64,000 bases of DNA. It comes from Desarmillaria ectypa. Taxonomy: Eukaryota > Basidiomycota > Agaricomycetes > Agaricales > Physalacriaceae. Made by a program: the position numbers and the translations under genes. The notes beneath the pieces are model-generated. The model had not been told where the DNA came from. It saw only the letters and a list, made by a program, of their open reading frames with translations, and made no database searches. The stretch spans positions 1,116,001-1,180,000 of the forward strand of contig JAUDYN010000005.1 in assembly GCA_030407005.1 (NCBI GenBank), written 5' to 3'. This document shows positions 46,376 to 57,837 of this stretch, piece after piece; within the stretch, counting starts at the first letter, position 1; every line of letters starts with the position of its first letter.

Positions 46376-47462
46376 TCAAACGACTACGCAGCCCGAGCAG
46401 CACCCTGGAGTTCCCTCTTCATTTTCCTTCGTACCATATTGGCCAGGGGTACTTCCACCAGGGCCCGGCATTATCCCAGGCCGACCAGTTTGTTGTTCCT
46501 GCACCGTGGCGTCAGTTAATACGCGTGAGGGGATATAAAACGCCGTACCTTGTTATATTTCCTGATTTCACGGACAAGATTGCTGAAAGCCTCATCCACG
46601 TTGATCCGTTGCTTCGCAGACGTTTCAATGAATTTGCAACCAAAATGCTTGGCAAGGTCACGGCCCTCTACGTCAACACATTAGCATACTGGAGTACTGC
46701 TGTTGGAAGACGCGTACCGTTCATGCCGACTTGTCGTTCGTATTCTAGGTCGCACTTGTTGGCTACAACGATAACAGGGAACGTGTCTTGATCCTTCACC
46801 CGGAGAATTTGTTGATGGAAGGTGCTTATTTCCTCGAACGAATTTCGAGATGTGATGGAGTACACCAGGAGAAACCCTTCGCCCGTACGCATGTACTGTT
46901 CCCTCATGGCGCTGAAAGAAGCACCCCGTTAGGACCGAGATCATTTACGTGATGGTACAAGATGATGGAAGCGGATAAAATTTCTTTGGAGAAAAGGGTG
47001 AACGAGAACAGAAGGTGGCGGCACCGAACGGTGGATGGAGACTGGGGGGCTGGGGGTCGGAATTAGATCAAGCATGACGCTCACCCGTATTCCTCTTGAC
47101 CAGCTGTATCGAGCACGTCGAGGAGTGCGACCTCATCATCAATTACGCACTGCTTGCGGTAAGAATCTATGCGCTGTATTAAATAACAGGAATGGTGATT
47201 CTATTGGAATACTTGCCTTCGATTGTAGGATCGTATTCGTCCACGAAATGACTTTGAATGAACTGAATGGTCAATGCCGACTTTCCGACGCCTATTACGG
47301 TTAAGTAAGGTACCGCTAGAATAAAAGACTATTCGTTTACTCACCACCACCGCCAACGACGACAAGCTTGTACTCTCGCAAGAATTGGGCCTGCCCGACC
47401 CCCCCTACCCATTAGACTAAAGGGATCAAGACGAGATCATCACTACGTACCCTGGTCGTCAT
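46376..47462 (-). CDS. RAS1: Ras-family small GTPase
   Basis: Membrane-anchored GTPase upstream of cAMP and MAPK signalling. The tiny first exon MTTR (ATG 47462) joins [20 protein letters not shown], giving the P-loop. Spliced exons contain the switch II and G3 region ([20 protein letters not shown]), [17 protein letters not shown], the G4 motif [16 protein letters not shown] and a G5 region near 46600. The hypervariable tail [20 protein letters not shown] ends in CCSGCVVV, a CaaX prenylation box preceded by Cys pairs for palmitoylation; TGA at 46376-46378. The P-loop GGGGVGKS has Gly at the second position, where human Ras has Ala; I recall this as common in basidiomycete Ras. Confidence 0.93.
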
Positions 47463-48125
47463 TCTGCCTTTAGACGTTTGGCTGGAATTTACAGAGGAGA
47501 AAAAGGAATATAGAGAGAACGGGAAAGCAGGATGAGTGTGCAAAGAAGGGGATACCGCACTAGGGTCAAGTAGTCAATCAAATGAAATAGAAACACGACC
47601 AAATACAATCACTGAAATGCTAATGTCGCTCGGCGCACCGTGCCGCGGCATCATCACAAGTACACCTCTCCTTGTCCTCCCGCCGTTATATTGTTCAGCC
47701 CTAACAGAATTATTTCAGTTACAGCATTTTGAAACAAGTGCTCTGAATTCAAAAGGTTATATATAAGTTCTGGTAAGATACTATACAGTACCGACAAACT
47801 GGGGGTCTGACAGTGTTCCGTCTCCTGTCGAAGAAGGAAGGTAGGATCATAGATCTCACGCCTCTGGACTGAACCGATGCTGTAAATCAGTAATAGCCTA
47901 TATTACTCGCCTTCATCGATATCAGTTGGCACCTGGACGAGCCTGGACACGATTCTCTGTCGTGCTTGTGCTAGAATTCAAGTCCAGTTTGAGTAGGACC
48001 TTGTGGTTTTCACGCAATCAGCTGCTGCCATTTTTATTTCCGAGAGTTAGGAGTGTGAACAACATTCATGCTGTGAGCCTGAGGTAACAGCCTCTTCTTC
48101 GATAACATGGCGACATTCGACGCTA
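47463..48125. other. Intergenic, no gene seen
   Basis: Ras 5' region and the 3' flank of the next minus-strand gene. AT-rich near 47740-47800. No conserved frame, repeat or RNA gene recognised. Confidence 0.45.
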
Positions 48126-48919
48126 TCAATCATCCCAGCCTCCAGACGACCGTCTTTTTTTTGTCTCGCTTCGATAGCTTTTTTCCCTCCTCCTACGTTC
48201 CTTTGCCACTCGTTCTAGATTAGCAACGTGCTTCTTCTTCTCTTCCGACGTCTCATTCTTGATCAAGGCCGACGCTGTGGTCAAGACCACATTATGTAGC
48301 TAGGAACAGACTTGAGATATTTTATATCCTTCAAGACATGAATTAAGGAAGGCGTACCTTCCCCAAGCAATCCTCGACGTTCTGTGATTGAGATCGGTAG
48401 ACGGTAGACGTGATCATGATTGATTTTGTAGAGGATACATAGTGAGGCTATGAATGTTGAACAACATTGAACCCTGTTCTTATAGACTGATGCCATCAAC
48501 GTACAGATTTCTTTAAGCCGGGTTGAGCCCACAACGGTATCCATTCCGCATTAATGGAACAACGAGCAGTCGCCTTGGTGTTGACCTTATTTACATTCTA
48601 TAATTTGACGCTTAGAACAAATTCCGCAGCGGATATACAACCTGTATAAATCGCACACCTGACCACCTGGACCCGAACTGCGCGAAAACGACAGCTCCAC
48701 GACACTTCTGGGTAAAGTAATAGTTTTGAATTCAGACAGCCAGGAGCGAGCCTGGGTACTGTCTTGTGGTGTCTCCAGAATAGAAATGTTAGGCGGAATA
48801 GGGAGTGTGGTTTTCCCGTGATGTGCTGTTCGAACTTGAGACAGCCGGGGTAGGAACTTTTCTACCGTAAGCGGATGGCTCAAGACAAACCGTCGGAAGT
48901 ATAGTTGCTTGAGCATCAC
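48126..48919 (-). CDS. ICT1: Mitochondrial peptidyl-tRNA hydrolase, ICT1/Pth4 type
   Basis: Class-I release-factor-like protein that rescues stalled mitoribosomes. It starts at 48919 (or the next codon, 48916) with a basic N-terminus, MMLKQLYFRRFVLSHPLTVE, resembling a mitochondrial presequence. The catalytic loop is split by an intron: FSRSSGPGGQ joins NVNKVNTKATARCSINAEWI, giving the GGQ motif that triggers peptidyl-tRNA hydrolysis. Later exons give STVYRSQSQNVEDCLGK and HNVVLTTASALIKNETSEEK. The C-terminus is a basic tail (KKKHVANLERVAKERRREEK, SETKKRRSSGGWDD) typical of ICT1 proteins, which insert it into the mRNA channel. TGA at 48126-48128. Confidence 0.9.
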
Positions 48920-49332
48920 TCAGCACCCGCCCTACAATGACATGTTCGAGGTCTCTACTTGACGAGGTCGATGTCGCGGACGAAAAATGCTTCGGCTATA
49001 CCGGTCCGGTCCCTGAGTTGGATCAGATAAAACCGAAATCGCTCAGCCCAAGCTCAATCACAAAGTTTTTCTTAACAGTAAGTGGGGGAAATCGGCCGGG
49101 CTGAATTCACGGTGTCAACACGATCTCATGAGAGGCTGGTTGGTAAAAATAGAAATATCCTTTCACACCAGGGCTCTTTGGTGAGAAATTCGTGTTGTAC
49201 TAGGAAAATTTTTTCATCTGTCCAAAAAGTGTACTCCAAAAGCTGATGCTCAAATTCATGCCATCTGATAATTTCCCTTCACCCGAGGCGACTTATATAT
49301 GACGGAAGTTGTCATACAGCAGTGACTTCTAC
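48920..49332. other. Intergenic, no gene seen
   Basis: 413 bp between two minus-strand genes. It should contain the ICT1-like promoter and the MYND gene's 3' UTR. No recognisable coding signal. Confidence 0.45.
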
Positions 49333-50009
49333 TTAATCGATTTCCTCCAGCTTGGTCTCGACTGTCCTTCCTACCTCGGACGTGGGTCCCCATGTTTCAA
49401 TATGCCCAAACGTGGGCATCCAACCGAAACGCCCACTCCATCCGGAGGCCGAATACTGATTAGCTGGATCCCTCACTTCCTTGAGTGATTCCGTCGAAGA
49501 GCTGAACATTCTGGCATCTTGACAGGAACTTGAAAGGCGCCATTTCGAATTAAGCCTCCGACTATATCGGTCGGTGATCTGTCCCCTACGTCGATAATGG
49601 AGCTTGGGGCTCCTGGCTGGCAGAAGGGTTTATGATTCTTCCAGTCCTACAGAAGACTTAAATAATGACGTGTTCTGGGAATTCAAAGTGATTGCACAAA
49701 CCTTCTTTTCTGTGGCATCATGATATGATGAAATAAATAGGTGTCAAATGTTTTATAGAACCAGACTCACGACACCTAGGTTCAAGTCAGTACACCATTT
49801 TTCGAAAAGAGAAAGGAGAGAACATACTCTTTACTGCAGTAATATGGTTTCTTATCTGAATCGTATTTCCCCGAGCCTGCGGTGCAAACGGTTAGCAGAC
49901 AAGGAAAACAGGGACTGATAGAATGCATACATCGGGAGAGCATGCATCCGAAGTCCGCCGCAATACCGCAACCAGCGGTCGTGCATCTGTACCGGTTAGG
50001 GGGCGCCAT
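49333..50009 (-). CDS. MYND-type zinc-finger protein
   Basis: Small protein with an N-terminal MYND finger, probably a protein-interaction adaptor. ATG 50009 gives MAPPNRYRCTTAGCGIAADF. Splicing across short introns gives MLSRCSGKYDSDKKPYYCSK and then ECQKKDWKNHKPFC, matching MYND spacing. The Lys-Tyr pair sits where related fingers have Lys-Cys, so one zinc ligand may be lost. After the finger come PGAPSSIIDVGDRSPTDIVG and, across a weak intron (donor GTTCAG near 49519), QYSASGWSGRFGWMPTFGHI, ending VETKLEEID at TAA 49333. If that intron is wrong, there is a frameshift here and the gene is damaged. An alternative Met lies at 50024. Confidence 0.7.
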
Positions 50010-51111
50010 TCGTTTCTGATACATCCTTACCTGTTCTCTTTCGACCTGCGTATCTCGTTTTTCCAGAGCTCCCCATATTTCCTTATACTAAAGTCGTTTG
50101 GAATACAATGGAATCCGGTGTGTTCAAATTGAGCTGACACTAGAGTGACCTGAAGTAATCTTCGAAGGTTACATGGTAAGTAATCCTCGTATTGAGAGCA
50201 CCTTCAGGAAGCCAAAGGTGGTTTTCCTGCGATCCCAAAGCTGGTCAAGAAGGCACATATCAAGGCTTTCACAACCTCAGGTGCAGCATCTCTTCCCGTG
50301 TCGGGAAAAAATGCCACTGGTTTCCCCTCCCCCCCCCCCCCCCCCCCCCATCGAGAGGAAGCTTTTCTGAATGTACCAAACCGCTTCCCGATTACATCAA
50401 GAACAGCAGATGATAGGGCGGATCTATTTGGACAAACGCAGGTCGAAGTGCCATTCGTCGAAGGCATACGAGGAGGACATACGAGTTCCGCGAGTATCTA
50501 TAAAGCGGCTTGCCCGCACTGGGTACTGCGTCTAGACTTAACTTGTTGTCGACGCGTCGTGCGGAGACAATTACGTCACGGTATATCGCATACCCCTAAC
50601 CCTATGCCACCTTGAATCAGTACATAGTACATATACACTTTCCTATGGTGTTCTGGCTAGCATCATTGCCCAAAAGGTAAATCGTTGTTATATCTGCCTT
50701 GTCTGCGACGCAAGGGACACGTAGCAGAACTATACCAGTGGAAAGTTCTCATGCCTTCTTATGTTAAGCACAAGACCTGGAATGAACTCGATGACGGACT
50801 GGTGAGGCTGGCCTATCATCTTCAGCAGGATCCGGAGTATCGTGGATTCTGGAAGGTACATTATGCAGAATTCCATTTCGACTTTCTCCATTGCCCAGGA
50901 TTTATCCGCCACTTGAGTAAAGGGCTACTAGTCATAAAATGGTTTCCGAGTAAAATACGCCCTGACTTAAAGACAACTGAGACGTTGTTGGCTCAAAGAT
51001 GATGTCCAAAAGAAATAAAGAAATATGATTATCCATTATACACACGTCTTTAGACTACTTTACATAACAAAGGCTTCTAAGTTCTTCATGCTCTACTTAT
51101 CACCCAGAAAA
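50010..51111. other. Unassigned region with coding-like frames
   Basis: About 1.1 kb between the MYND and protease genes. On the plus strand, frames near 50205-50330 (FPAIPKLVKKAHIKAFTTSG), 50350-50510 (FLNVPNRFPITSRTADDRAD) and 50685-51002 (SYVKHKTWNELDDGLVRLAY, GFWKVHYAEFHFDFLHCPGF) look partly coding, but no common frame, start or family could be assigned. A run of 21 C splits the first two. It may be a decayed gene. Confidence 0.3.
50329..50349. repeat. C21 homopolymer
   Basis: Twenty-one consecutive C bases on the plus strand in the unassigned region between the MYND and protease genes. It is the longest homopolymer I noticed. In the plus-strand frames it reads as poly-Pro and in the minus-strand frames as poly-Gly. 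Confidence 0.9.
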
Positions 51112-52944
51112 TTAAGCCAGTTTCGCCAAGGAAAGTTGGTTCTTGTCGACATTGGTCGAGAAGTAGGCTGACTTGAGGAAAGTATCGCCAACCTAGAAAT
51201 TACCTTGATTCAGCCGCTTTCCCGTAATTCAAATACACATACACGTACCAGCCATTCCCCTTGTCCGATATTGCCTGAGGAAATTCCTGAAACGCACATA
51301 CCAGTGGGGTCGTTAATGTCCAAAGGCGCGAACGCAAGGTCTCTAGGATCGATGGCGAAGGCTGTCCCTCCAAACGTCAAGGCAACACTAGCGTTGGTAG
51401 TACATGGCACAAGGAATCCACCCTGGCCATCTGAGGCAGCGCCGTCGATGTTACTGTGGATCTTCTCCGCATCAGCGGCAGGGGCGATGAGAAGAGTAGT
51501 TCCAGTGTCCAAGATGGCTGCCTGGCCTTCAATCTTCAAGTCAGTACCATCGACAGACGCAGCATCCAAGGCAGCGATCCAAAAGCCCTGTTTGCTGATG
51601 TTGTCCACAGTCACCAGGGTGTCTGCTTGGAACTTGGTGTCGTCAAGACCACTATCAAGGTGGGATGAGGTTGAGTCAAACTCGAGGAAGAGTAAACGTA
51701 CCCGAAGGTAATCTCTCCGTCATTTTTGTCATCGGCAAGGCGGGAAATCTTGTAGGACGTGATAGCTTCGCCGATGAGGCCGTTCTTAGCAAGCGACTCG
51801 ACAGGCGTCAAGAAACCTTGATTGGAAAGCGTCTATACATGTTTGCGGTAAGAACGTTAATTTGTAAGAATTAAAAATTGAAACATACTGATTGTGCGAG
51901 CCCGATGAGACCATCAAATTCTGTACTGTCGGAAGCGAAGTCGACAGACTCTACCTCGGCAACGCCAAAGTTATGACTTTGCAAGAGAAGACCAGCGATG
52001 GTAACATCATCTGCAACCTTCGCACCTGCCACGGAACCGGTACCATAAGTGATATTCCACTGTTCGTTGAAGGTGCTGAAAGAGCTAGACCTCTGCTCGC
52101 CGAGGAACGTATGGTTTCCCTATAAAGCAGACTGTTAAGTGACTTCGCCCTTCAGAATGGACATAATGCATACGCAATTTCCTCCACCTTGGGCCTTGCA
52201 GTTATCACTACCCACCCAAAAGTCAGCCGATCCAGAGTCCATGAGGACCCTAAATTGACGAGAAGGTGTTCCAATCTCGATGACGGAAGTATAGCCCACA
52301 TCGTTAGCCCTAGATAAGTATATGCGCTCGTCATCAGTCTCCAAGCATGATAGGAGGGTCGACCTACAGTATATCCAATCCTAACGAGTTGTTGGCGGTT
52401 GGTGTGTTCGCGTCGGTCACGCCTCCGTTCAAAAGGGCATTGATCTCGGCATCCGTAAAGCCACCCGAGGCAGAGGCAGAGGTGGCACTTGCAGAAGAAC
52501 TGGCAGAAGAATTCCCGTCCTCGTGCAAGCTGAGAGTAGGTGTGTCCAAGGTTGCCACTGAACTGTGAACGTACGGATTGTAACGTTTCTGAAGTTCAGT
52601 CGTCGTTTCATTGGGGTGACATGCGTGGACGCGTTTGTGAAGACTGGCTTGAAGCTCTTCATCTGTTGGACCGATTCCAGAGTCTGACATAAGAGCAAGA
52701 CGTCGATGGCCACGGTTGATGTGTTGTTGTAAGAGCTGGAGAATTCAATTACTTTCAATTGCTTTTGAATACCGACAAGAAAAGGCACCACTTGTGGATG
52801 AAGATCAGCCCGTTGCTGCTGAAGCCTCGTTAAAGGGAGCGTCAGGATTTTGTGTTTCTTGCTCAGAGGCGCAGCCTGGACATCGTGAAGCGTGAAAAGC
52901 AAAAGGAAGAAAGCGGAAAGGGAAAGCGTGAGTTTGAACTGCAT
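51112..52944 (-). CDS. Secreted pepsin-like aspartic protease (A1), paralogue 2
   Basis: The start at 52944 gives a signal peptide MQFKLTLSLSAFFLLLFTLH. The propeptide includes ILTLPLTRLQQQRADLHPQV and a Ser/Ala-rich linker. The first catalytic site is FRVLMDSGSADFWVGS (DSG form, as in some fungal enzymes), then WNITYGTGSVAGAKVADDV and EFDGLIGLAQS. The second site is AAILDTGTTLLIAPAADA. Late blocks VPCTTNASVALTFGG and DPTGMCVSGIS are followed, after the last intron, by VGDTFLKSAYFSTNVDKN and TAA at 51112-51114. It is very similar to the neighbour at 53376-55345 in domain order and intron layout, pointing to a tandem duplication. Intact. Confidence 0.9.
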
Positions 52945-53375
52945 CGTTAAGTCGTCAATAGCTCAGCAAGAGAAAGAATGTGTAGTTGATGAGGAAAATG
53001 CCTGTCCAGAGGAGAAACAGTGCCCAACCAGGAGCAAAAGAAAGGAAAAGAGAAAGAGGCGATGATGTAGCCAAGAGCAGAACCTTGTACTTTATACTCC
53101 TCCCATCGGGCATGACGGATGAAGAACAATACGGATTACGTATGGTCTGACACGGCGCCAACAGGCAAAGAACAATGAACTCTTGGATCGCCTACCAGTG
53201 CCACCATTGTTGTGTAGAATGGGGAAAAGATACGACCCACGCGGTGGCAGTGCTAGCTTTTGGCTTACGCGGTCTCAAATATTAATGGTCTTTCAATCCC
53301 CTATTATATTGACAATCCCGAAGAGTTTAGCTATCGTGGAATAATAAATATCTGTAATCCAAGGTGGTTTAAACT
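52945..53375. promoter_or_regulatory. Spacer between tandem protease genes
   Basis: 431 bp between paralogue 2 (start 52944) and paralogue 3 (stop 53376), both minus strand. It should carry the promoter of paralogue 2. No clear TATA box or operator-like repeat noticed. Confidence 0.4.
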
Positions 53376-55345
53376 TTAAACAAGCTTTGCCAAAGAGACA
53401 CTGTTATCTTTGACATTGGTACTAAAGTATGCATTCTTCAAGAAGACATCACCAACCTAGGGTGAATCCAATTAGTCAACCAACCCTCGGACAAACCAGA
53501 AAAATAGATGCTTACCAGCCATTCGTTGTTAGCTCCAACACTTCCAGCAGCGATACCGGAAACACAGTCTCCTGTGGGATTATTGGGATCCACGGGTGTG
53601 AACGCCAAGTCCCGGGCATCGATCGTAAACTTTTGGCCTCCGAAAGTGAGGGCAACGCTCGCGTTGGTAGTACACGGAACGGTGAAACTACCCTGGCCAG
53701 CCGATTGGGCACCCGAGATCAGCTTATGGACGGCAGTAGCATCGCTTTGGGGAGCAATGATCAAAGTGGTTCCGGTGTCGAGAATGGCGAGACGGCCAGA
53801 GAGACCAGTATCAGTGCCACTAACAGTGATAGAGTCCATGGCACCCTCCCAAAAGCCCTGTTTGCTTTGGTTATCCAGAGTGACGAGAGTCTTGGAATCG
53901 AACTTGGAAGTGTCGAGGGCACTGCATGTTATTAATCTCATGTCCAAAGAAATTGACGCGAAAACACACTCACCCAAAGGTAACTTCACCATCGTTGAGG
54001 TTGTCAGCAAGTCGAGAAATCTTAAACGATGTGATCGCAGAGTCAATAAGGCCTGCTGCAGCTAGCGATTCAACGGGTGTCTTGACGCCCTGCTCTGAAA
54101 GCGTCTACAAGATTCATCCGTTAAGACAAACCTTGGGAACAAAAATAAAAAACAATACTCACGGATTGAGCAAGTCCCATCAAGCCATCAAAAGGAGTCG
54201 AATCAGAGGAGAAATCAACAGTCTCGGCAGTAGCGACACCGAACGTATGTGCGTTCAAACTTAGACCAGCAACCACCACGTTGTCCTGGACGATGGTGCC
54301 CTGAACAGCACCAGTGCCGTATGTAACTTGGAATTGTTGGTTGGAGTCCTTGAATGAACTGGAGCTGGTCGTCCCGAGAAATTTATGTTTACCCTAACAA
54401 CACCTTATTAGAATCGGTGGAGGAAAAGAGCATGTACTCACGCAGCCTCCTCCAGCTTGTGATTGGCAATTCTCCCCACCAACCCAAGTATCAGCAGATC
54501 CCGAGTCCATGAGCAGCAAGAAATCCTGTGGAGGGGTACCCATCTTAATCGTCGCAAGGTAACCAACATCATTAGATCTGAAGGTAGGGTAAGATACGAG
54601 TCAATGGACATCGGTGATAAGTCTCACTCGATATTGAGTCCAAGTGAATTGGCAGTCTTCGGGGTGTTCGCAACCGTAACATTAGAAGTGGAAGACGAGG
54701 AAGATGCAGATGTAGATGCAGCATTAGTGGCCGAGGTGGCCGCGGTGGTTCCGTTAGTTGCAGAAGCAGCCGCAGCTGCAGTTGAGTTACTAGTACTAGC
54801 TGAGGCGGTAGAACCGTTAACATTGTTGTTGCTCCTGCAAACGTTCATCAGCAATACAACACAGAAAACCTAAATCGGACGTTTACTCACTGAGTATGGT
54901 GATGCTGATTCCTGTCAACAACCGCGTTGACACGACTACCGCTTACCCCATTCCGGTTGAAACGCTTGGAGTTCCCAGGAGGAATGTACCTATTGTACCG
55001 CTTGTAGACTGGATCATTCTCTAGCAACGCCACCCTCCTTTCGAGGTTACGCCGGAGTTCAACATCAGAGGGAGCTTGCCTGCCAGTCATTCGGGCAAGA
55101 CGACGAAGAGCACGGTTGACATTTAGCTGGTGAAGCTGTTGAGGGAATAGGATTAGAGATGAGCAAGAGAGATCTGAGGCAAAACGTACGATCTGAGGAT
55201 GGAGATCTGAGCGCTGCTGAATGCGTTTGAGAGGTAGTGTAACACTACCAGCGCGCTTAACGACCGGGTGGGCGTCCGCATCCTGAGCGGACAGCACAAA
55301 AAGAAGGCCTGCCAGAAGCACATAGAAAGAAAGACTGAAGTACAT
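53376..55345 (-). CDS. Secreted pepsin-like aspartic protease (A1), paralogue 3
   Basis: The start at 55345 gives a signal peptide MYFSLSFYVLLAGLLFVLSA and a propeptide with a Lys-Arg site (VVKRAGSVTLPLKRIQQRSD). A Ser/Ala/Thr-rich linker precedes the catalytic domain. First site DFLLLMDSGSADTWVGG, then FQVTYGTGAVQGTIVQDN and PFDGLMGLAQS. Second site LAILDTGTTLIIAPQSDA. The tail is DARDLAFTPVDPNNPTGDCV, then after the last intron VGDVFLKNAYFSTNVKDN, TAA at 53376-53378. It aligns with paralogue 2 through most blocks and differs mainly in the linker and propeptide. No lesion seen. Confidence 0.9.
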
Positions 55346-56071
55346 GTTAGGAGAAGGAGAGGGAAAAGGGGATGAATGTGGGGTGGTGGTGAATTGAAAA
55401 ATGAAAGTTTTAATGGAAAGCAGTCAAAGGCCCGGCCTTGAGGAAAACAGATAACGCCACTGGCAAAACACTGGGAAAGGGGAGAAAGAAGGAGGTCGTA
55501 ACGAAGGAGAGCCTGCGATCATATAAGTATGCGGGACCTGAATGTTGCGGTGATCGGCGAACTACCCCGAATAGTACGTTTTCTTCCGTCAAAACGGAGG
55601 AAACAAAAAAAGATCTATTCGTTCCCACATGAGACGGTTGAGCTCAGACTGACAAAATTCGGCTGTACATATCAAACGCTTGCAAAAATATTCAGGTTGG
55701 AGAAATAACTCGCCTCGAGAGGAGCCATAACTAAAAACTTTGGAGCATTTTTGCAAGCCAACCGAGGTAATTACGGAGTAACTGCGAAATAATAATGGGT
55801 GTTGAGCAGGTAACGAGCCGGGGCCCGTATCCATGTGCAGCTCTCTATTTCTTTGTTCTTGATAGAAGTTCTATTGTGCTGGCAACCCAATGAATACGCA
55901 CGCAGCACCTGGTATTTCTAGGTCAGATGTTGTTCGTAGGATGGTAACAAACTATAAGATGGTTCCGATGATTTGCGTCGTACACGGTCCAGAGTTTCAC
56001 ACGAAGCTCGTTGGAGGTTTGAACAATACTATTACACATGGCATTATGCATGAACAGCCAAGACTCCCCCA
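55346..56071. other. Intergenic with a 12-bp inverted repeat
   Basis: About 0.7 kb from the protease start to the isomerase stop. A perfect 12-bp inverted repeat, gcttgcaaaaat at 55678-55689 and its complement at 55747-55758, may form a weak stem. The part near 55350-55450 should be the protease promoter. No gene recognised. Confidence 0.45.
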
Positions 56072-57200
56072 TTACAAGCGGGAACGTGCCGCTGCATCGT
56101 CGAGTTGAGGATTCATCGGGCGTGACTGTTGCTGTATCATTTCCAAGGTGTCTCGGTATAGATCAGTCTGCATAGCATGGTGAGGCATTGCATCAAAGAG
56201 TACTGTATGGAACACATACCTTGATCAAGCCCCAAACACCGTGTCGTGCGTTTACACTGCTCATTTTTGCTATTTCCTCTGCTTTAGCCAACACATCAGC
56301 AGTGTTCCCGGAGACTATATGATCCACAAGCCCAGCCTCCAAAGCCTCTTTTGGCGTGAATTTATGGCCTTCTAGGGCTATTTTTCTTTGCAACCGACCG
56401 TCACCAACCTTGGCACGAAGAATGGCAGCGAATGAGAGAGGCCAGATAGCACCAAAGAGGACCTGATTATAATCGCTTTAACCCGTGAAAATAAAACGCG
56501 ATACAACTACCCCACCTCATTCATGCACATCCATGCGCGTCTCTTGCTACCATCAGTCATGACGCGGTAGTCACATGCCAGAGCCAGCATCATTGAACCG
56601 GCGAAACAGTGTCCATTAATGGCGGCGATGGTTGGTACTGGAAAGTGAGACTCAATTATCAAACTGATTCATAAAACCAAGGATACTACGTACTCGGGAA
56701 GGTCAAGAGCCTCGCAAGAAGGGGATTATATGTAACTGTTCAAATGGATCAGATCTTGCGATCCCAACTATGCATATGGTTGCTTACCCGGGAAAAAGTT
56801 GAGGTTCGCGATAACGCTGGGATAATCGAGTCCTAGGATACAGGTGAGCCATTGCCTCAAGCTCTTCACAAACACACACCATTGCTGAAAAACTTGTCCT
56901 GGTTCCTGGCACCAACAAATATCAGCGCTCCCTTGGCACCTTCTTTGTCCTTGTCCTGCTGAGCTGTCCTCCACTGTTCACGCCAATCTCTTTCCACGGC
57001 GTCAAGAGCGGGCTTGATACCGTAGTCAACCATTTCAAGTGTCAAACGGTTGTCATTCGAATGGTGCAGTTCGATGATCCAGAGCGACTTATTGGCTGCA
57101 AAGACGCGTCAACGCATTCTGTACAAGCTAGAAATGACTGCTTACGGTGTGTAAGGGTGATGAGAGGGCTGTGAGCAGGCAGACTGAGTGGGTATGTCAT
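56072..57200 (-). CDS. Peroxisomal enoyl-CoA hydratase/isomerase family protein
   Basis: Crotonase-fold enzyme, probably delta3,delta2-enoyl-CoA isomerase of fatty-acid beta-oxidation. The start at 57200 gives MTYPLSLPAHSPLITLTH. Exons continue with WIIELHHSNDNRLTLEMVDY, the oxyanion-hole block KFFSNGLDYPSV and VPTIAAINGHCFAGSMMLAL, then RAWMCMNEVLFGAIWPLSFA. The late region KIALEGHKFTPKEALEAGLV is typical. The last exon ends LDDAAARSRL; SRL is a type-1 peroxisomal targeting signal. Divergent from NDUFB10 with about 290 bp between starts. The exact reaction (isomerase or hydratase) is inferred. Confidence 0.87.
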
Positions 57201-57493
57201 GGTAGGAGATTAGAGAAAGACAGAAAGCGCGCTGGCAATTGAAAGGCAAGTAAGAGGAGTTGGACCGGTTACTCAGGACCGGCATGTGATTCTCTGCTGG
57301 TCCGCGAATATTTACAATAAAACTCGCCAGCATATATTCGGTCTCAACATCACAGGTGTAAGCGCAGGAAAGAGTCTACGACGATCTGCCCTGGAATTTG
57401 AACCATATTCTGGAGCAAAAGGAATTTACGGGATAACCGGCAACGAAAGCCTCTGCAAAACAGACACAAATCTACAACTTGCCTTTTGCAACC

Positions 57494-57837
57494 ATGGCCT
57501 CCGTTACGGACGAGCAGAAGGCTGCAATCAAAGGTGCTTTTCCTTCTCCCATGCACCTGAGTTGTTACTGAGCCGAGGAATAGCCAAGCTGGAAGCTCGG
57601 GAAGAGCACGTTCGTGAATCATGGGTCAAAGCGATGGAAGCTCGCTTGGTGCGAGATGAGCTCGAAAAGTGTCACAGAACAGAGGGCGTCAACCATTACG
57701 AGAACTGTAAATGGCTCGTAGACAAGTACCTGGTCATGCTGAAGGAGAATAAGGTGTGTTTTTAGTTCATTGGGTCCAATAACTCGTACTAATTTGACGC
57801 TTAGGTGCACGGGTACAAGCATATAGATACTATGTGA
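57494..57837 (+). CDS. NDUFB10: Complex I subunit NDUFB10 (PDSW) homologue
   Basis: Accessory subunit of mitochondrial NADH:ubiquinone oxidoreductase. Three exons: MASVTDEQKAAIK from ATG 57494; an exon from about 57579 with AKLEAREEHVRESWVKAMEA and RLVRDELEKCHRTEGVNHYE; and a short last exon VHGYKHIDTM ending at 57837. REEWVKAMEARLVRxEL and the CxxxEGVNHxxxC pair match fungal NDUFB10-type proteins (Neurospora 12.3-kDa class). It is small and fragmented by introns, so it is easily missed by ORF scanning. Confidence 0.85.

Noticed and set aside
49780..49800. Second tRNA-like ggttcaagtc motif
   Set aside because: This is the acceptor end of a MYND-gene intron read on the opposite strand; no tRNA fold.
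51205..51711. 168-residue plus-strand ORF, and similar ones at 53429-54065
   Set aside because: Antisense frames of the aspartic protease genes, which have signal peptides, active sites and splice signals on the minus strand.
55678..55758. 12-bp inverted repeat as a transposon end or terminator
   Set aside because: No target-site duplication, no extension beyond 12 bp, and fungal genes do not use hairpin terminators; kept only as a note.
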